Assembly (NCBI GenBank): GCA_025355645.1 | Contig: JANXZG010000003.1 | Location: 1 to 64,000, forward strand | DNA: 64,000 nucleotides | Origin: Gammaproteobacteria bacterium | GTDB taxonomy: Bacteria > Pseudomonadota > Gammaproteobacteria > Steroidobacterales > Steroidobacteraceae | Direction of reading: 5' to 3' | Part shown: positions 34,237 to 42,424 of the stretch, piece after piece | How the letters are laid out: every line of letters starts with the position of its first letter | Numbering within the stretch: the stretch's first letter is position 1 | Notes under the pieces: model-generated | Databases searched by the model: none | The model's input: the letters and a program-made list of their open reading frames with translations, nothing else | What the model was told of the DNA's origin: nothing | Position numbers and translations under genes: made by a program

Positions 34237-36234
34237 TCACTGGCGATTGATGGCCTCGACTTGCGGCAGCGTGACTTTGGCGCCCGCCTGTACCGTACTA
34301 AAGTCCACATCCGGGTTGTACTGCGTGATCAGCCAGGTCGGCAACGCATCATGTTGCTGCGCAATGATCCACAGCGAATCACCATGCTTGATGGTGTAGG
34401 AGACGGTTCCGGCGATGCGATGTGACGCGAAATAACTCTCCTGCAGCGCCCGGTGATACGCCACCCGGGCGGCCGTGAACTGCTGCGCATCGACGTGCGA
34501 AAAATCTACCTTGAACCTTCGTCCGAGCGCCACCAGTGCGCCGCTATGCAGGTGATTCATTTCTCGCAGCACCGCAACCGGGGTATGGGACCAGTCGGCA
34601 AAATGACCGATGGTCTCCTCCGGGCGAACCACCACCGTATTATCGGGGGCGACGCCATAGTCGGTGGTATCCGCCGTGCTACCGGGGGCGCCGGCCGGAA
34701 ACAATGTCTCGCCCTGCTTCTGACGCTCGACGAGGGGCTCCCGGGTCTGCGCGGGGGAAGGCGGTAGGGCTTGCGGTATTGGTGCCGGCGGCGTCACGGC
34801 GGTGGTCTCCGCGCCGGCCAATAACGCCGTTTCGGCAAGCTCCTGTGAAAGCTTGTCGGCTCGCGAAGGCGGCAGCGGGATGCGCAGCACCTGACCCCGC
34901 TTCAATGCGGGCGCGGCAGTCCAGCCATTGCTGGCGAGCAGGCGCGCCATGGGTACTTGCAGCTTGCCGGCGAGCGACTGCAGCGTCTCGTCGCGGCGCA
35001 ACTTGTACTTGGGGTCCATGCGCTGCGCGAGGAAACGCTGCGCCGGCGGCAGGCGCGCCCAGGAGTCGGCGATTGCCGTAGCCGATATATTTCCGGGCAG
35101 GCGCAGCGCATAGCCACGCGGCACAAAGCGCTGCAAATCCCAGATCGGCGGGCGCAGCGCCGGATTCAGCACGCGCAGGGCGCCCAGGTCCACCTTGAAC
35201 GCCTTGGCCAGGCCATCGACCGGAATGTATTCCGGCAACTCTATGGTCGTATTTTCGGTGTCCGTCAGATGGCTGATCGGGCCGAAGAAAGCTTCCGCGT
35301 TGCGATCGACCTGCAGGGCGGCGAGGAATGCGACATAGAAATTTCGCGACGCAAATCCAAAAGTCGCGCCTTGATAGCGCTTGACGATGACCGAGATGTC
35401 GCTCGTCCCGAGATCCTCCTGCGCGCGCCGCAGACCGCCGGGCCCGTGGTTGTAGGCGGTGACCGCGAGCGGCCAGGAACCGAGCAGGTTGTAGTTGTAC
35501 AGCATCAGGTTAGCGGCAGCCTCTGTCGCGCGATAGGGATCGAGGCGCTCATCGACCAGGCCGTCGACGCGCATGAAGCGGCGCGCCGTTCCCGGCATGA
35601 ACTGCCACAGCCCGGCGGCCCCGACACGCGAATACGCGGCCGGATTGAAGGAGGACTCGACGTGCGGCAGCGCGGCTATTTCCATCGGGACGCCGCGTTC
35701 CCGCAAGGTCCTTGCGATGTGCGATTCCCACAACTGCGCGCGGATCAACCCCTCGTGGAAGCGATCCGCCTGCCCGAGCTGGAAGCGGATCCGGTCGACC
35801 GCCTCGAGGAACTGCTGCGCCGTCGCACCCTCGCCGAATGATTTAAGGATGCGCTGCTCATGCAGGCTTAAGCCTTCGGTGTCGCCGCTCGCGAAGCGAT
35901 GTAGCAACGCCGAATAGCGGGCCTTGGCCGCCGCGACCTGCCGCTCGCGCATCGCAAGCGATACATCGGGATCGAAGCGCAGCACTTCATAGACCAGTCC
36001 GAGGTACCAGGAGTCGTGCAGCAGTCCCTGGTCGGTGGTGACTTCGGTATATACACGCACCCAGAACCGGACGTCCGGTTCGAGCTCGGCCGGTACGGTG
36101 AACGGGTCTGCGTCCTGCGCGGCTGCGATACCGGGCAGGCATGCCAGGGCGACCAGCCATGCAGTCGCCGCGATCTTGATTAAGCGCTTTATCGGCAGCT
36201 TATCTGGCGTGCTAGCCGCACTTCGAATCGCCAC
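34237..36234 (-). CDS. mltD: MltD-like membrane-bound lytic murein transglycosylase with LysM
   Basis: 665 residues. A signal sequence (about 15-39, cut near AAAQ) leads to a helical part, then the GEWL/SLT domain with catalytic Glu193 in PHVESSFNP and AGLWQFMPGTARR. A linker holds degenerate LysM-like segments (TLQSLAGKLQVPMARLLASNG near 430) and a clear C-terminal LysM (about 615-660, YTIKHGDSLWIIAQQ). It cleaves glycan strands to 1,6-anhydro products, the substrates that feed ampD-type recycling. GTG 36234 lies 23 bases inside the nrdJb 3' end; no better start was seen. Confidence 0.88.
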   Translation of the reverse strand: MAIRSAASTPDKLPIKRLIKIAATAWLVALACLPGIAAAQDADPFTVPAELEPDVRFWVRVYTEVTTDQGLLHDSWYLGLVYEVLRFDPDVSLAMRERQVAAAKARYSALLHRFASGDTEGLSLHEQRILKSFGEGATAQQFLEAVDRIRFQLGQADRFHEGLIRAQLWESHIARTLRERGVPMEIAALPHVESSFNPAAYSRVGAAGLWQFMPGTARRFMRVDGLVDERLDPYRATEAAANLMLYNYNLLGSWPLAVTAYNHGPGGLRRAQEDLGTSDISVIVKRYQGATFGFASRNFYVAFLAALQVDRNAEAFFGPISHLTDTENTTIELPEYIPVDGLAKAFKVDLGALRVLNPALRPPIWDLQRFVPRGYALRLPGNISATAIADSWARLPPAQRFLAQRMDPKYKLRRDETLQSLAGKLQVPMARLLASNGWTAAPALKRGQVLRIPLPPSRADKLSQELAETALLAGAETTAVTPPAPIPQALPPSPAQTREPLVERQKQGETLFPAGAPGSTADTTDYGVAPDNTVVVRPEETIGHFADWSHTPVAVLREMNHLHSGALVALGRRFKVDFSHVDAQQFTAARVAYHRALQESYFASHRIAGTVSYTIKHGDSLWIIAQQHDALPTWLITQYNPDVDFSTVQAGAKVTLPQVEAINRQ

Positions 36235-36913
36235 AGTTCAGGCAGGTCTGGCAGCCATCCATCAGCACCACGGCAGCGGTGCTGCACTTCGGGCAAAGCT
36301 GCGCGCCGTCCGGAAATACCGACTCTGAGAATGCGTCGGTCTGCTTGGTCCGCGCCTCGAATTCCGCGCGCTTTTCCGTCACCAGCTTGCGCAGGTGCTC
36401 GTCCATCTCCGGTTTCTTCAGCAGCCCGATCGACTGCAGATGCCGCTCGATCACATAACCGAGTTCGGCGATGGTCGAGGGCATGAACTTGCCGCCCGGC
36501 TGCCAGTAGCCGCCACGCGGATCGAACACCGCCTTCAGCTCGTCGACGAGAAAGGTCGTGTCCCCGCCCTTGCGGAACACGGCCGAGATGACCCGGGTCA
36601 GCGCAACGATCCACTGGAAGTGATCGAGGTTCTTGGAATTGATAAACACCTCGAAGGGCCGGCGCAGCTCGTGCTGGGTTCCTTCGTTCAGCACGATATC
36701 GTTGATCGTGACGTACATCGCGTGCTCGGACACAGGCGTCTTGATCTTGTAGGTCGAGCCGATCAGCACCTCGGGCCGTTCGAGTTTCTCGTGCATCCAG
36801 ATGACATTGGCCTGCGTCTTCAGCGGCTCCTTCGGAGCGCTCGACTCGGGCTTGGGCTCGGGCTTCTGGACCCGGTACTTCGCGATCTTTTTTTCAATCT
36901 TGATGTTTGCCAT
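36212..36913 (-). CDS. nrdJb: NrdJb, small subunit of split class II ribonucleotide reductase
   Basis: 233 residues. It corresponds to the C-terminal part of long NrdJ proteins: YVTINDIVLNEG, a WIVALTRVISAVFRKGGDTTF segment, and a C-terminal zinc-ribbon-like tail with CPKCSTAAVVLMDGCQTC and CGDSKCG. The final cysteines probably re-reduce the active site. Pseudomonas aeruginosa has the same two-gene split. It starts two bases after nrdJa. Confidence 0.88.
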   Translation of the reverse strand: MANIKIEKKIAKYRVQKPEPKPESSAPKEPLKTQANVIWMHEKLERPEVLIGSTYKIKTPVSEHAMYVTINDIVLNEGTQHELRRPFEVFINSKNLDHFQWIVALTRVISAVFRKGGDTTFLVDELKAVFDPRGGYWQPGGKFMPSTIAELGYVIERHLQSIGLLKKPEMDEHLRKLVTEKRAEFEARTKQTDAFSESVFPDGAQLCPKCSTAAVVLMDGCQTCLNCGDSKCG

Positions 36914-36915
36914 GC

Positions 36916-39063
36916 TCAGAACTTTCCGTAATAGCCTTCTTTCAGCGCATCAAAGAGATTCGCGGCGGTATGGGTTTCGCCGTCGTACTCAATCACTTCG
37001 TCGCCCTTCGCCTCGATGTCCGTACCGTCCTCGAGAGTGAATACATAGGTCGTATTCTTAAGGTCTTCTTCCTTGACCAGAACGCCGGAATGGTGCTCGG
37101 GATTGAAGCGGAAGGTCGTGCAACCCTTTAGCCCCTGGTCATAGGCATATAAGTAGATATTCTTGAAATCCTCGTACTTGCAGTCGGTCGGGACATTTGC
37201 AGTCTTCGAGATCGAAGAATCGACCCACAGTTGCGCCGCCGCCTGGATGTCGACGTGCTCCTTCGGGCCAATGTCATCGGCGCAGATGAAATACTCCGGC
37301 AGCTTCTCGGCCGGGTTCTTCGATTCGGGCATCGCCCGCGGATTTACCAACTCGCGGTAGGCGAGCAGCTCGAAGGAAAATACGTCGACCTTTTCCTTCG
37401 ATTTCTTGCCCACGCGGATCACGTTGCGGAAATAATGATGCGCGAACGAGGGCTCGATGCCGTTAGAGGCATTGTTGGCGAGCGACAGCGAGATGGTGCC
37501 AGTCGGCGCGATAGACGTATGGTGCGTAAAGCGCGCGCCGACTTCGGCCAGCTCATCGATCAGCTCGGGCGCAACTTCGGCAATCCGCTGCATATAGCGG
37601 CTATAGCGGGCGTGCAGCACACGGCCCGGCACATGGGATCCAACCCGCCATCCGTGCTTGGCCATTTCCGGGCGCTTGCGCAACATGGCCGCGGTCACCA
37701 CGAATTCCTCGTTCATGATCGGCGCGGGCCCCTTCTCGCGGGCGAGTTCGAGCGCCGATTCCCACCCGGCGACGGCCATCTCCCGCGATACGCTCTCGGT
37801 GAACGCAACGGACTTCTTCGACCCGTACTTCATGCACAGCATCGTGATCGTCGAACCCAAGCCCAGGAAACCCATGCCGTGGCGGCGCTTGCGCAGGATC
37901 TCCTCGCGCTGTTGCGCGAGCGGCAGTCCGTTGATCTCGACGACGTTGTCGAGCATGCGCGTGAATACCTTGACGACCTTGCGGTAAGACTCCCAATCGA
38001 AGCGCGCATCATCCGTGAAGGGGTCGAGTACGAATTTGGTCAGGTTGACCGATCCGAGCAGGCAGGATCCATACGGCGGCAGGGGCTGCTCGCCGCAGGG
38101 GTTGGTGGCGCGGATGTCCTCCACCCACCAGTTGTTGTTCATGTCGTTGACCTTGTCGATCAGGATGAACCCCGGCTCGGCAAAATCGTAGGTTGAGGAC
38201 ATGATCAGGTCCCATACGCGGCGCGCCGGCAGGCTCTTGAAGATCTTGCAGGCAACCAGGCCCTCCTCGTTGGACACATAGCCGTCGGTGTACGGCCACT
38301 CGCGCCAGAGGAATTTGCTGGTGTCGGCGAGGTCGGGACGGTCGGACTCAAATTCGGCACGGCTCAGCGGAAACGCGAGGCGCCACTCGGTATCGCCTTT
38401 GACGGCCCTGATGAAGTCATCGGAAATCAGCAAGGACAGGTTGAACTGGCGCAGGCGGCCGTTCTCGCGCTTGGCGCGCACGAACTCGAGCACATCCGGA
38501 TGACCGACATCGAAGGTGCCCATCTGCGCGCCGCGACGGCCGCCCGCGGAGGACACGGTAAAACACATCTTGTCGTAGATATCCATGAACGACAAGGGAC
38601 CGGATGTATAGGCGCCGGCGCCCGACACGTAAGCGCCGCGCGGACGCAAGGTGGAAAATTCGTAGCCAATGCCGCACCCGGCTTTCAGCGTCAGCCCCGC
38701 CTCGTGCACCCTGCTCAGGATGTTATCCATCGAATCGCGGATGGTGCCGGACACGGTGCAATTGATTGTCGAGGTTGCCGGCTTGTGATCGAGCGCACCG
38801 GCATTAGAGGTCACGCGTCCAGCCGGGATGGCGCCATGGCGCAACGCCCACAGGAAGGACTCGCTCCATTGCTCACGCGCCTGCGGCGCCTCGACTTCGG
38901 ATAAGGCCCGCGCCACGCGCTGGTAGGTATCGTCCATCGATTGATCAATCGGTGAACCATCCTTCGCCGTGAGGCGATACTTTTTATCCCATATGTCGAT
39001 CGACGCTTCCTGGAATGGGATGCTGCCAACGTCCTTGGGTTCTATTTTGACCACCGTGTTCAT
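36916..39063 (-). CDS. nrdJa: NrdJa, catalytic subunit of split adenosylcobalamin-dependent ribonucleotide reductase
   Basis: 715 residues from ATG 39063. The barrel motifs are visible: STINCTVSGT with the first redox Cys (about 102), GLTLKAGCGIGYEFSTLRP, GGRRGAQMGTFDVGHPDV, NPCGEQPLPPYGSC with the thiyl Cys (about 323), and GARFTHHTSIAPTGTISL. The enzyme reduces ribonucleotides with or without oxygen using adenosylcobalamin. ATG 39063 has a GAGAG-type site upstream; ATG 39117 would add 18 residues. Candidate NrdR boxes lie upstream at 39191 and 39367. Confidence 0.93.
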   Translation of the reverse strand: MNTVVKIEPKDVGSIPFQEASIDIWDKKYRLTAKDGSPIDQSMDDTYQRVARALSEVEAPQAREQWSESFLWALRHGAIPAGRVTSNAGALDHKPATSTINCTVSGTIRDSMDNILSRVHEAGLTLKAGCGIGYEFSTLRPRGAYVSGAGAYTSGPLSFMDIYDKMCFTVSSAGGRRGAQMGTFDVGHPDVLEFVRAKRENGRLRQFNLSLLISDDFIRAVKGDTEWRLAFPLSRAEFESDRPDLADTSKFLWREWPYTDGYVSNEEGLVACKIFKSLPARRVWDLIMSSTYDFAEPGFILIDKVNDMNNNWWVEDIRATNPCGEQPLPPYGSCLLGSVNLTKFVLDPFTDDARFDWESYRKVVKVFTRMLDNVVEINGLPLAQQREEILRKRRHGMGFLGLGSTITMLCMKYGSKKSVAFTESVSREMAVAGWESALELAREKGPAPIMNEEFVVTAAMLRKRPEMAKHGWRVGSHVPGRVLHARYSRYMQRIAEVAPELIDELAEVGARFTHHTSIAPTGTISLSLANNASNGIEPSFAHHYFRNVIRVGKKSKEKVDVFSFELLAYRELVNPRAMPESKNPAEKLPEYFICADDIGPKEHVDIQAAAQLWVDSSISKTANVPTDCKYEDFKNIYLYAYDQGLKGCTTFRFNPEHHSGVLVKEEDLKNTTYVFTLEDGTDIEAKGDEVIEYDGETHTAANLFDALKEGYYGKF

Positions 39064-39169
39064 GGGCTTGGATCTCTCTCCTTTATAGTTATCGACAGAA
39101 GACAAATAAAGGCCCATCCACCACCGACACCCTATTAATTTTGCGGCGAATAATGGATAAAAACGGCGA

Positions 39170-39196
39170 TGTATAAATCTGGAAGACCGAACACAA
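39170..39196 (-). promoter_or_regulatory. possible nrdJ promoter overlapping a NrdR-like box
   Basis: On the minus strand TTGTGT (39196-39191) and TATACA (39175-39170) are 15 bases apart, a slightly short but workable -35/-10 pair, about 107 bases before ATG 39063. The -35 is part of the palindrome at 39191-39206, so a repressor bound there would block it. Confidence 0.4.
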
Positions 39197-39206
39197 CATG
39201 TTGTGC
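39191..39206. promoter_or_regulatory. candidate NrdR box 1
   Basis: ACACAACATGTTGTGC matches 13 of 16 positions of the NrdR consensus ACACWATATATWGTGT and contains a perfect 14-base palindrome, CACAACATGTTGTG. NrdR represses ribonucleotide reductase genes in response to ATP/dATP. Its location upstream of nrdJ supports the call. Confidence 0.55.
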
Positions 39207-39366
39207 CGTGCGCGGAAGGTTACGGCGCGATGGCAAGCATCGTCAAGATATATTTCGGGCTATTTACTAGAAAAGATAACTATGTTTTTCAATAAGTTAC
39301 AAAAAACTCTAGATAAATCACTTAATTACAGCTCGTAGGCAGACGGTCAAGAGTTATTTCGCGAAT

Positions 39367-39382
39367 GCACAAGATATTGTGT
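39367..39382. promoter_or_regulatory. candidate NrdR box 2
   Basis: GCACAAGATATTGTGT matches 14 of 16 positions of the NrdR consensus. A half-site ACACGATAT follows at 39387. It is 176 bases from box 1, much more than the usual 15-16 base gap between paired boxes, so the two may not act together. Confidence 0.5.
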
Positions 39383-39437
39383 TTGCACACGATATCCACA
39401 AATTCTGATATTGACAGCGCGATTTTATCTTCTGCGG

Positions 39438-39462
39438 TTGAAATAAGCGTCTGCGTCCTTAC
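39438..39462 (+). promoter_or_regulatory. possible sigma-32-type promoter for hsp20
   Basis: TTGAA (39438-39442) and CCTTAC (39457-39462) are 14 bases apart, resembling the heat-shock pattern CTTGAA-N13/14-CCCCAT with mismatches in the second box. It lies about 70 bases before hsp20. Inference only. Confidence 0.25.
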
Positions 39463-39532
39463 CTAAGGTAGCAAGCGGGCGCCGCGGCGTTCGCGCAAGT
39501 TCAGAACATATTAATTACAGGAGTAGTTTGCT

Positions 39533-39964
39533 ATGACCGTTATCCGTTACGAACCCTGGGGCCTGGTAAACCGGCTACAGAAGGACATGGACCGCCTGTT
39601 CGGCGCGCCCTTGTCTACCGCCACCGATTCCGGCGCATGGCTGCCGCCGGTGGACATCCACGAGGACGCCCAGCAGTTCCTGCTGCACGTCGATGTACCT
39701 GGGGTGGACCCGAAAGCTGTCGAGATTTCCACCGAGCAGGGTGTGCTCACGATCCGCGGCCAGCGCGCCGAATCGACCCAGCAGGAAGGCACGGGCTATC
39801 GCCGCGTGGAGCGCACCAAGGGTGAATTCCAGCGTCGCTTCAGCCTGCCGGAGACTGCGGATACGCAGAACATCCGCGCCAAGGCTGCCAATGGCGTGCT
39901 CGAGATTGCAATTCCGAAGCTCGCGCAGCTACAGCCGCAGCGGGTGACCGTCGAAGCGGCCTGA
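39533..39964 (+). CDS. Hsp20/alpha-crystallin small heat-shock protein
   Basis: 143 residues. The alpha-crystallin domain (about 38-135) runs from PPVDIHEDAQQFLLHVDVPGV through EISTEQGVLTIRGQR and GEFQRRFSLPETAD to ANGVLEIAIPK, with the IPK-type C-terminal motif. It is an ATP-independent holdase that keeps unfolding proteins soluble. ATG 39533 follows CAGGAG. A strong terminator follows at 40001, so it is a single-gene unit. Confidence 0.93.
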   Translation: MTVIRYEPWGLVNRLQKDMDRLFGAPLSTATDSGAWLPPVDIHEDAQQFLLHVDVPGVDPKAVEISTEQGVLTIRGQRAESTQQEGTGYRRVERTKGEFQRRFSLPETADTQNIRAKAANGVLEIAIPKLAQLQPQRVTVEAA

Positions 39965-40000
39965 GGCACACTGCAAGCGCCGCGCTTGTGTGTAAAATTC

Positions 40001-40040
40001 GGAGCCGGACTGCATCATGCAGTCCGGCTCCGTTGTTTTT
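40001..40040 (+). terminator. rho-independent terminator after hsp20
   Basis: A 14-bp perfect GC-rich stem (GGAGCCGGACTGCA and its complement, three-base loop) at 40001-40031 is followed by GTTGTTTTT. It lies 37 bases after the hsp20 stop and 36 before the protease gene. Confidence 0.9.
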
Positions 40041-40075
40041 GCGTTAGGACCATCTTCATTTAAGGACAGAAAAAA

Positions 40076-41446
40076 ATGAACCGGCGTTTTATGTCAGTGG
40101 CTGCCATCCTTGCCGCCACCAGCTTGCTGCTCCCCATTGCAAATCCAGCGCTTGCCGCGCCCGGCGCAGCGCCGCTGGATGCCGCCCCGATGCCCTCGCT
40201 CGCGCCAATGGTCAAGCGCGTCTCGCCAGCCGTCGTGAACATCGCGACACGCGGCACAATCAAGGAGCAGGCGCAGCGCAATCCTCTGATGGAAGATCCA
40301 TTTTTCCGGCGTTTTTTCGAGACCCCGCCGGATTCGCAGCCGCGTGAGCGCCAGTTCCAGAGCGCCGGATCCGGCGTGATCATTGACGCCAAGAACGGCT
40401 ATATCGTCACGAATTATCATGTCATCGAAAATGCCAGCGAAATCACGGTCACGCTGCTCGACAACCGCTCCTTCACGGCCAAGGTGCTGGGAACCGACGA
40501 GGGGTCTGACCTCGCCCTGGTACAGGCTCACCAACCGAACTTGGTCGCGATGGCGATCAGCGATTCCAGCCAGCTTGAGGTCGGCGATTATGTGGTCGCG
40601 ATCGGCAATCCGTTCGGTTTGCAGCACACCGTGACGGCTGGCATCGTCAGCGCACTCGGGCGTTCCGGGATCAATCCGGACGGCTACGAGGATTTCGTAC
40701 AAACCGACGCGTCGATCAACCCGGGCAACTCCGGTGGCGCCCTGGTCAACCTGCGCGGCGAGCTGGTCGGGATCAACTCAGCCATCCTGTCGCGCAGCGG
40801 CGGCAACATCGGCATCGGCTTCGCGATTTCCGCAAACATGGTCAGGGGTGTCACGGACCAGCTGATCAAGTACGGCGCGGTCAAGCGTGGGGTACTGGGC
40901 ATCAACATCTTTAACGTTACGCCCGACATCGCCAAGGAGTACGGACTTACCGAGGTAAGCGGCGCGCTGGTGGCCGGAGTCGCGCAAGGATCCGCGGCCG
41001 AAAAAGCCGGCGTAAAAACCGGTGATATTGTTACGGCGATCGACGGACATGTCGTAAAAGACGCGGCTGAATTGCGCCGGACCATCGGCATGCTGCGGGT
41101 CGGCGATAAGGTCGAAGTCAGCATGCTGCGCGACGGTAAGACCCGCTCGGTCACCGCGCTGGTCGCGGAACGCAGCGAAACGGAGGCAGGCGCCGCCGGG
41201 GGCATACACAAGACGCTCGAGGGCGCGGAGCTCGTCGATGCTGCCGGCGGCGGCGTCACGGTAAAATCCGTCCAGGAGGGCAGCCCCGCGGCGCTGGCAG
41301 GATTGCGCGCCAACGATCTGATCGTAGGAATCGGCCGCACGCCGATTGCCAACCTGAAGGCATTCCGGGATGCGGCCAAGGACGCGAGCCTGCTGCTGCT
41401 GAACGTGCGGCGCGGCTCGCAGGTGCTGTTGATCCCGATCCGTTAG
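40076..41446 (+). CDS. degQ: Do/DegQ-type periplasmic serine protease with two PDZ domains
   Basis: 456 residues with a signal peptide (1-27). The trypsin-like domain has His115 in VTNYHVIE, Asp145 in GSDLALVQ and Ser219 in INPGNSGGALV. PDZ1 spans about 280-365 (YGAVKRGVLGINI, GSAAEKAGVKTGDIV) and PDZ2 about 390-455 (GSPAALAGLRANDLIVG). The length is DegQ-like. It degrades misfolded envelope proteins. It opens an operon with the SDR and M28 genes (gaps of 6 and 9 bases). Confidence 0.93.
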   Translation: MNRRFMSVAAILAATSLLLPIANPALAAPGAAPLDAAPMPSLAPMVKRVSPAVVNIATRGTIKEQAQRNPLMEDPFFRRFFETPPDSQPRERQFQSAGSGVIIDAKNGYIVTNYHVIENASEITVTLLDNRSFTAKVLGTDEGSDLALVQAHQPNLVAMAISDSSQLEVGDYVVAIGNPFGLQHTVTAGIVSALGRSGINPDGYEDFVQTDASINPGNSGGALVNLRGELVGINSAILSRSGGNIGIGFAISANMVRGVTDQLIKYGAVKRGVLGINIFNVTPDIAKEYGLTEVSGALVAGVAQGSAAEKAGVKTGDIVTAIDGHVVKDAAELRRTIGMLRVGDKVEVSMLRDGKTRSVTALVAERSETEAGAAGGIHKTLEGAELVDAAGGGVTVKSVQEGSPAALAGLRANDLIVGIGRTPIANLKAFRDAAKDASLLLLNVRRGSQVLLIPIR

Positions 41447-41452
41447 GTCCGT

Positions 41453-42415
41453 ATGCGCAGCTTGAATATTTGCATACTGGGGGGCACCGGGTTCGTTGGC
41501 ACATGGCTCGCTGCGCGCCTCAGTAGTGATGCGCATCGTGTTACGGTGCTGTCGCGTGACCGCGAACGCCATAAGGAACTGAGAGTGGTGCCCGGCGTCG
41601 AGGTACAAAACTGCGATGTGTATGACGCTGCCGCGTTCAGCGAGCACCTGCGCGGCCACGAAGTCGTGATCAACCTGATCGGCATATTGAATGAGCGCGG
41701 ATTTGGCGGCGGCGGATTTAGGCGCGCCCACACTGAACTGACTCGCCGCGCGCTGCAGGCCGCAAAATCTGCCGGCGTTGTGCGTTTCCTGCAGATGTCC
41801 GCGCTGCGCGCCGATCCCGCCGCACCGAGCTATTACCTGCGCTCCAAAGGCGAGGCCGAACGGCTGATCCAGAGCGAGTGCGGCGCGCTCGACTGGACGA
41901 TTTTCAGGCCTTCGGTCATTTTCGGTCCCGGCGATTCGTTTCTGAACCGGTTTGCCAGATTGCTGGCCGCCGTACCGCTGGTATTTCCGCTGGCAAAGCC
42001 CAACGCCCGCTTTCAGCCGGTGTATGTCGATGACGTGGTCGAAGCGATCGTGAAATGCATCCATGGGGGCAGCTGCAGCCGCCAGATCTTCGAGCTCGGT
42101 GGTCCGCGCACCTACCGCTTGCGCGAGGTGGTCGAATTCGTGGCCGCCGTTACGCAGCGGCGACGTAAGGTCCTCGGGCTGCCCGATGTGCTCGGACGTT
42201 TGCAGGCGCTGCTAATGGACTTTGTGCCCGGCCGGCCATTTTCCAGCGACAATTACCGGTCGTTGACCCTTGACAGCGTTTGTTCGCAGGACGGATTTGC
42301 GCAGCTTGGCATCCGGCCTGAGGCCATGGAAGGCGTCGCGCGCCAGTACCTGGGGGCCTTCGAGGATAATTCGCGCCTGAGCCGCGATCGCATGCTCGCG
42401 GGCCGAAGACATTAA
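41453..42415 (+). CDS. NAD(P)-binding SDR, NDUFA9/complex I-subunit-like
   Basis: 320 residues. N-terminal ICILGGTGFVGTWLAARL is an atypical-SDR dinucleotide site; VVINLIGILNERGFG, RFLQMSALRADPAAPSYYLRSK (catalytic-type Tyr and Lys) and FRPSVIFGPGDSFLNRF match the family of NDUFA9-like epimerase/dehydratases common in proteobacteria. The physiological reaction is unknown. It sits between the Do protease and an M28 peptidase gene. Confidence 0.85.
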   Translation: MRSLNICILGGTGFVGTWLAARLSSDAHRVTVLSRDRERHKELRVVPGVEVQNCDVYDAAAFSEHLRGHEVVINLIGILNERGFGGGGFRRAHTELTRRALQAAKSAGVVRFLQMSALRADPAAPSYYLRSKGEAERLIQSECGALDWTIFRPSVIFGPGDSFLNRFARLLAAVPLVFPLAKPNARFQPVYVDDVVEAIVKCIHGGSCSRQIFELGGPRTYRLREVVEFVAAVTQRRRKVLGLPDVLGRLQALLMDFVPGRPFSSDNYRSLTLDSVCSQDGFAQLGIRPEAMEGVARQYLGAFEDNSRLSRDRMLAGRRH

Positions 42416-42424
42416 AGGTACACC

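Larger units (their letters stand above)
39064..39532. other. AT-rich divergent regulatory region between nrdJa and hsp20
   Basis: About 470 bases, clearly richer in A/T than the genes around it. No gene seen. It holds two palindromes resembling NrdR boxes, a plausible nrdJ promoter at 39170-39196, and a possible heat-shock promoter at 39438-39462. No cobalamin riboswitch fold was recognised. Confidence 0.6.

Noticed and set aside
39064-39532. Cobalamin riboswitch upstream of nrdJ
   Set aside because: No B12-box-like sequence or conserved multi-stem layout could be recognised; the palindromes fit NrdR better.
40778-42064. 428-residue minus-strand frame
   Set aside because: Antisense to the Do protease and SDR genes, both well supported.
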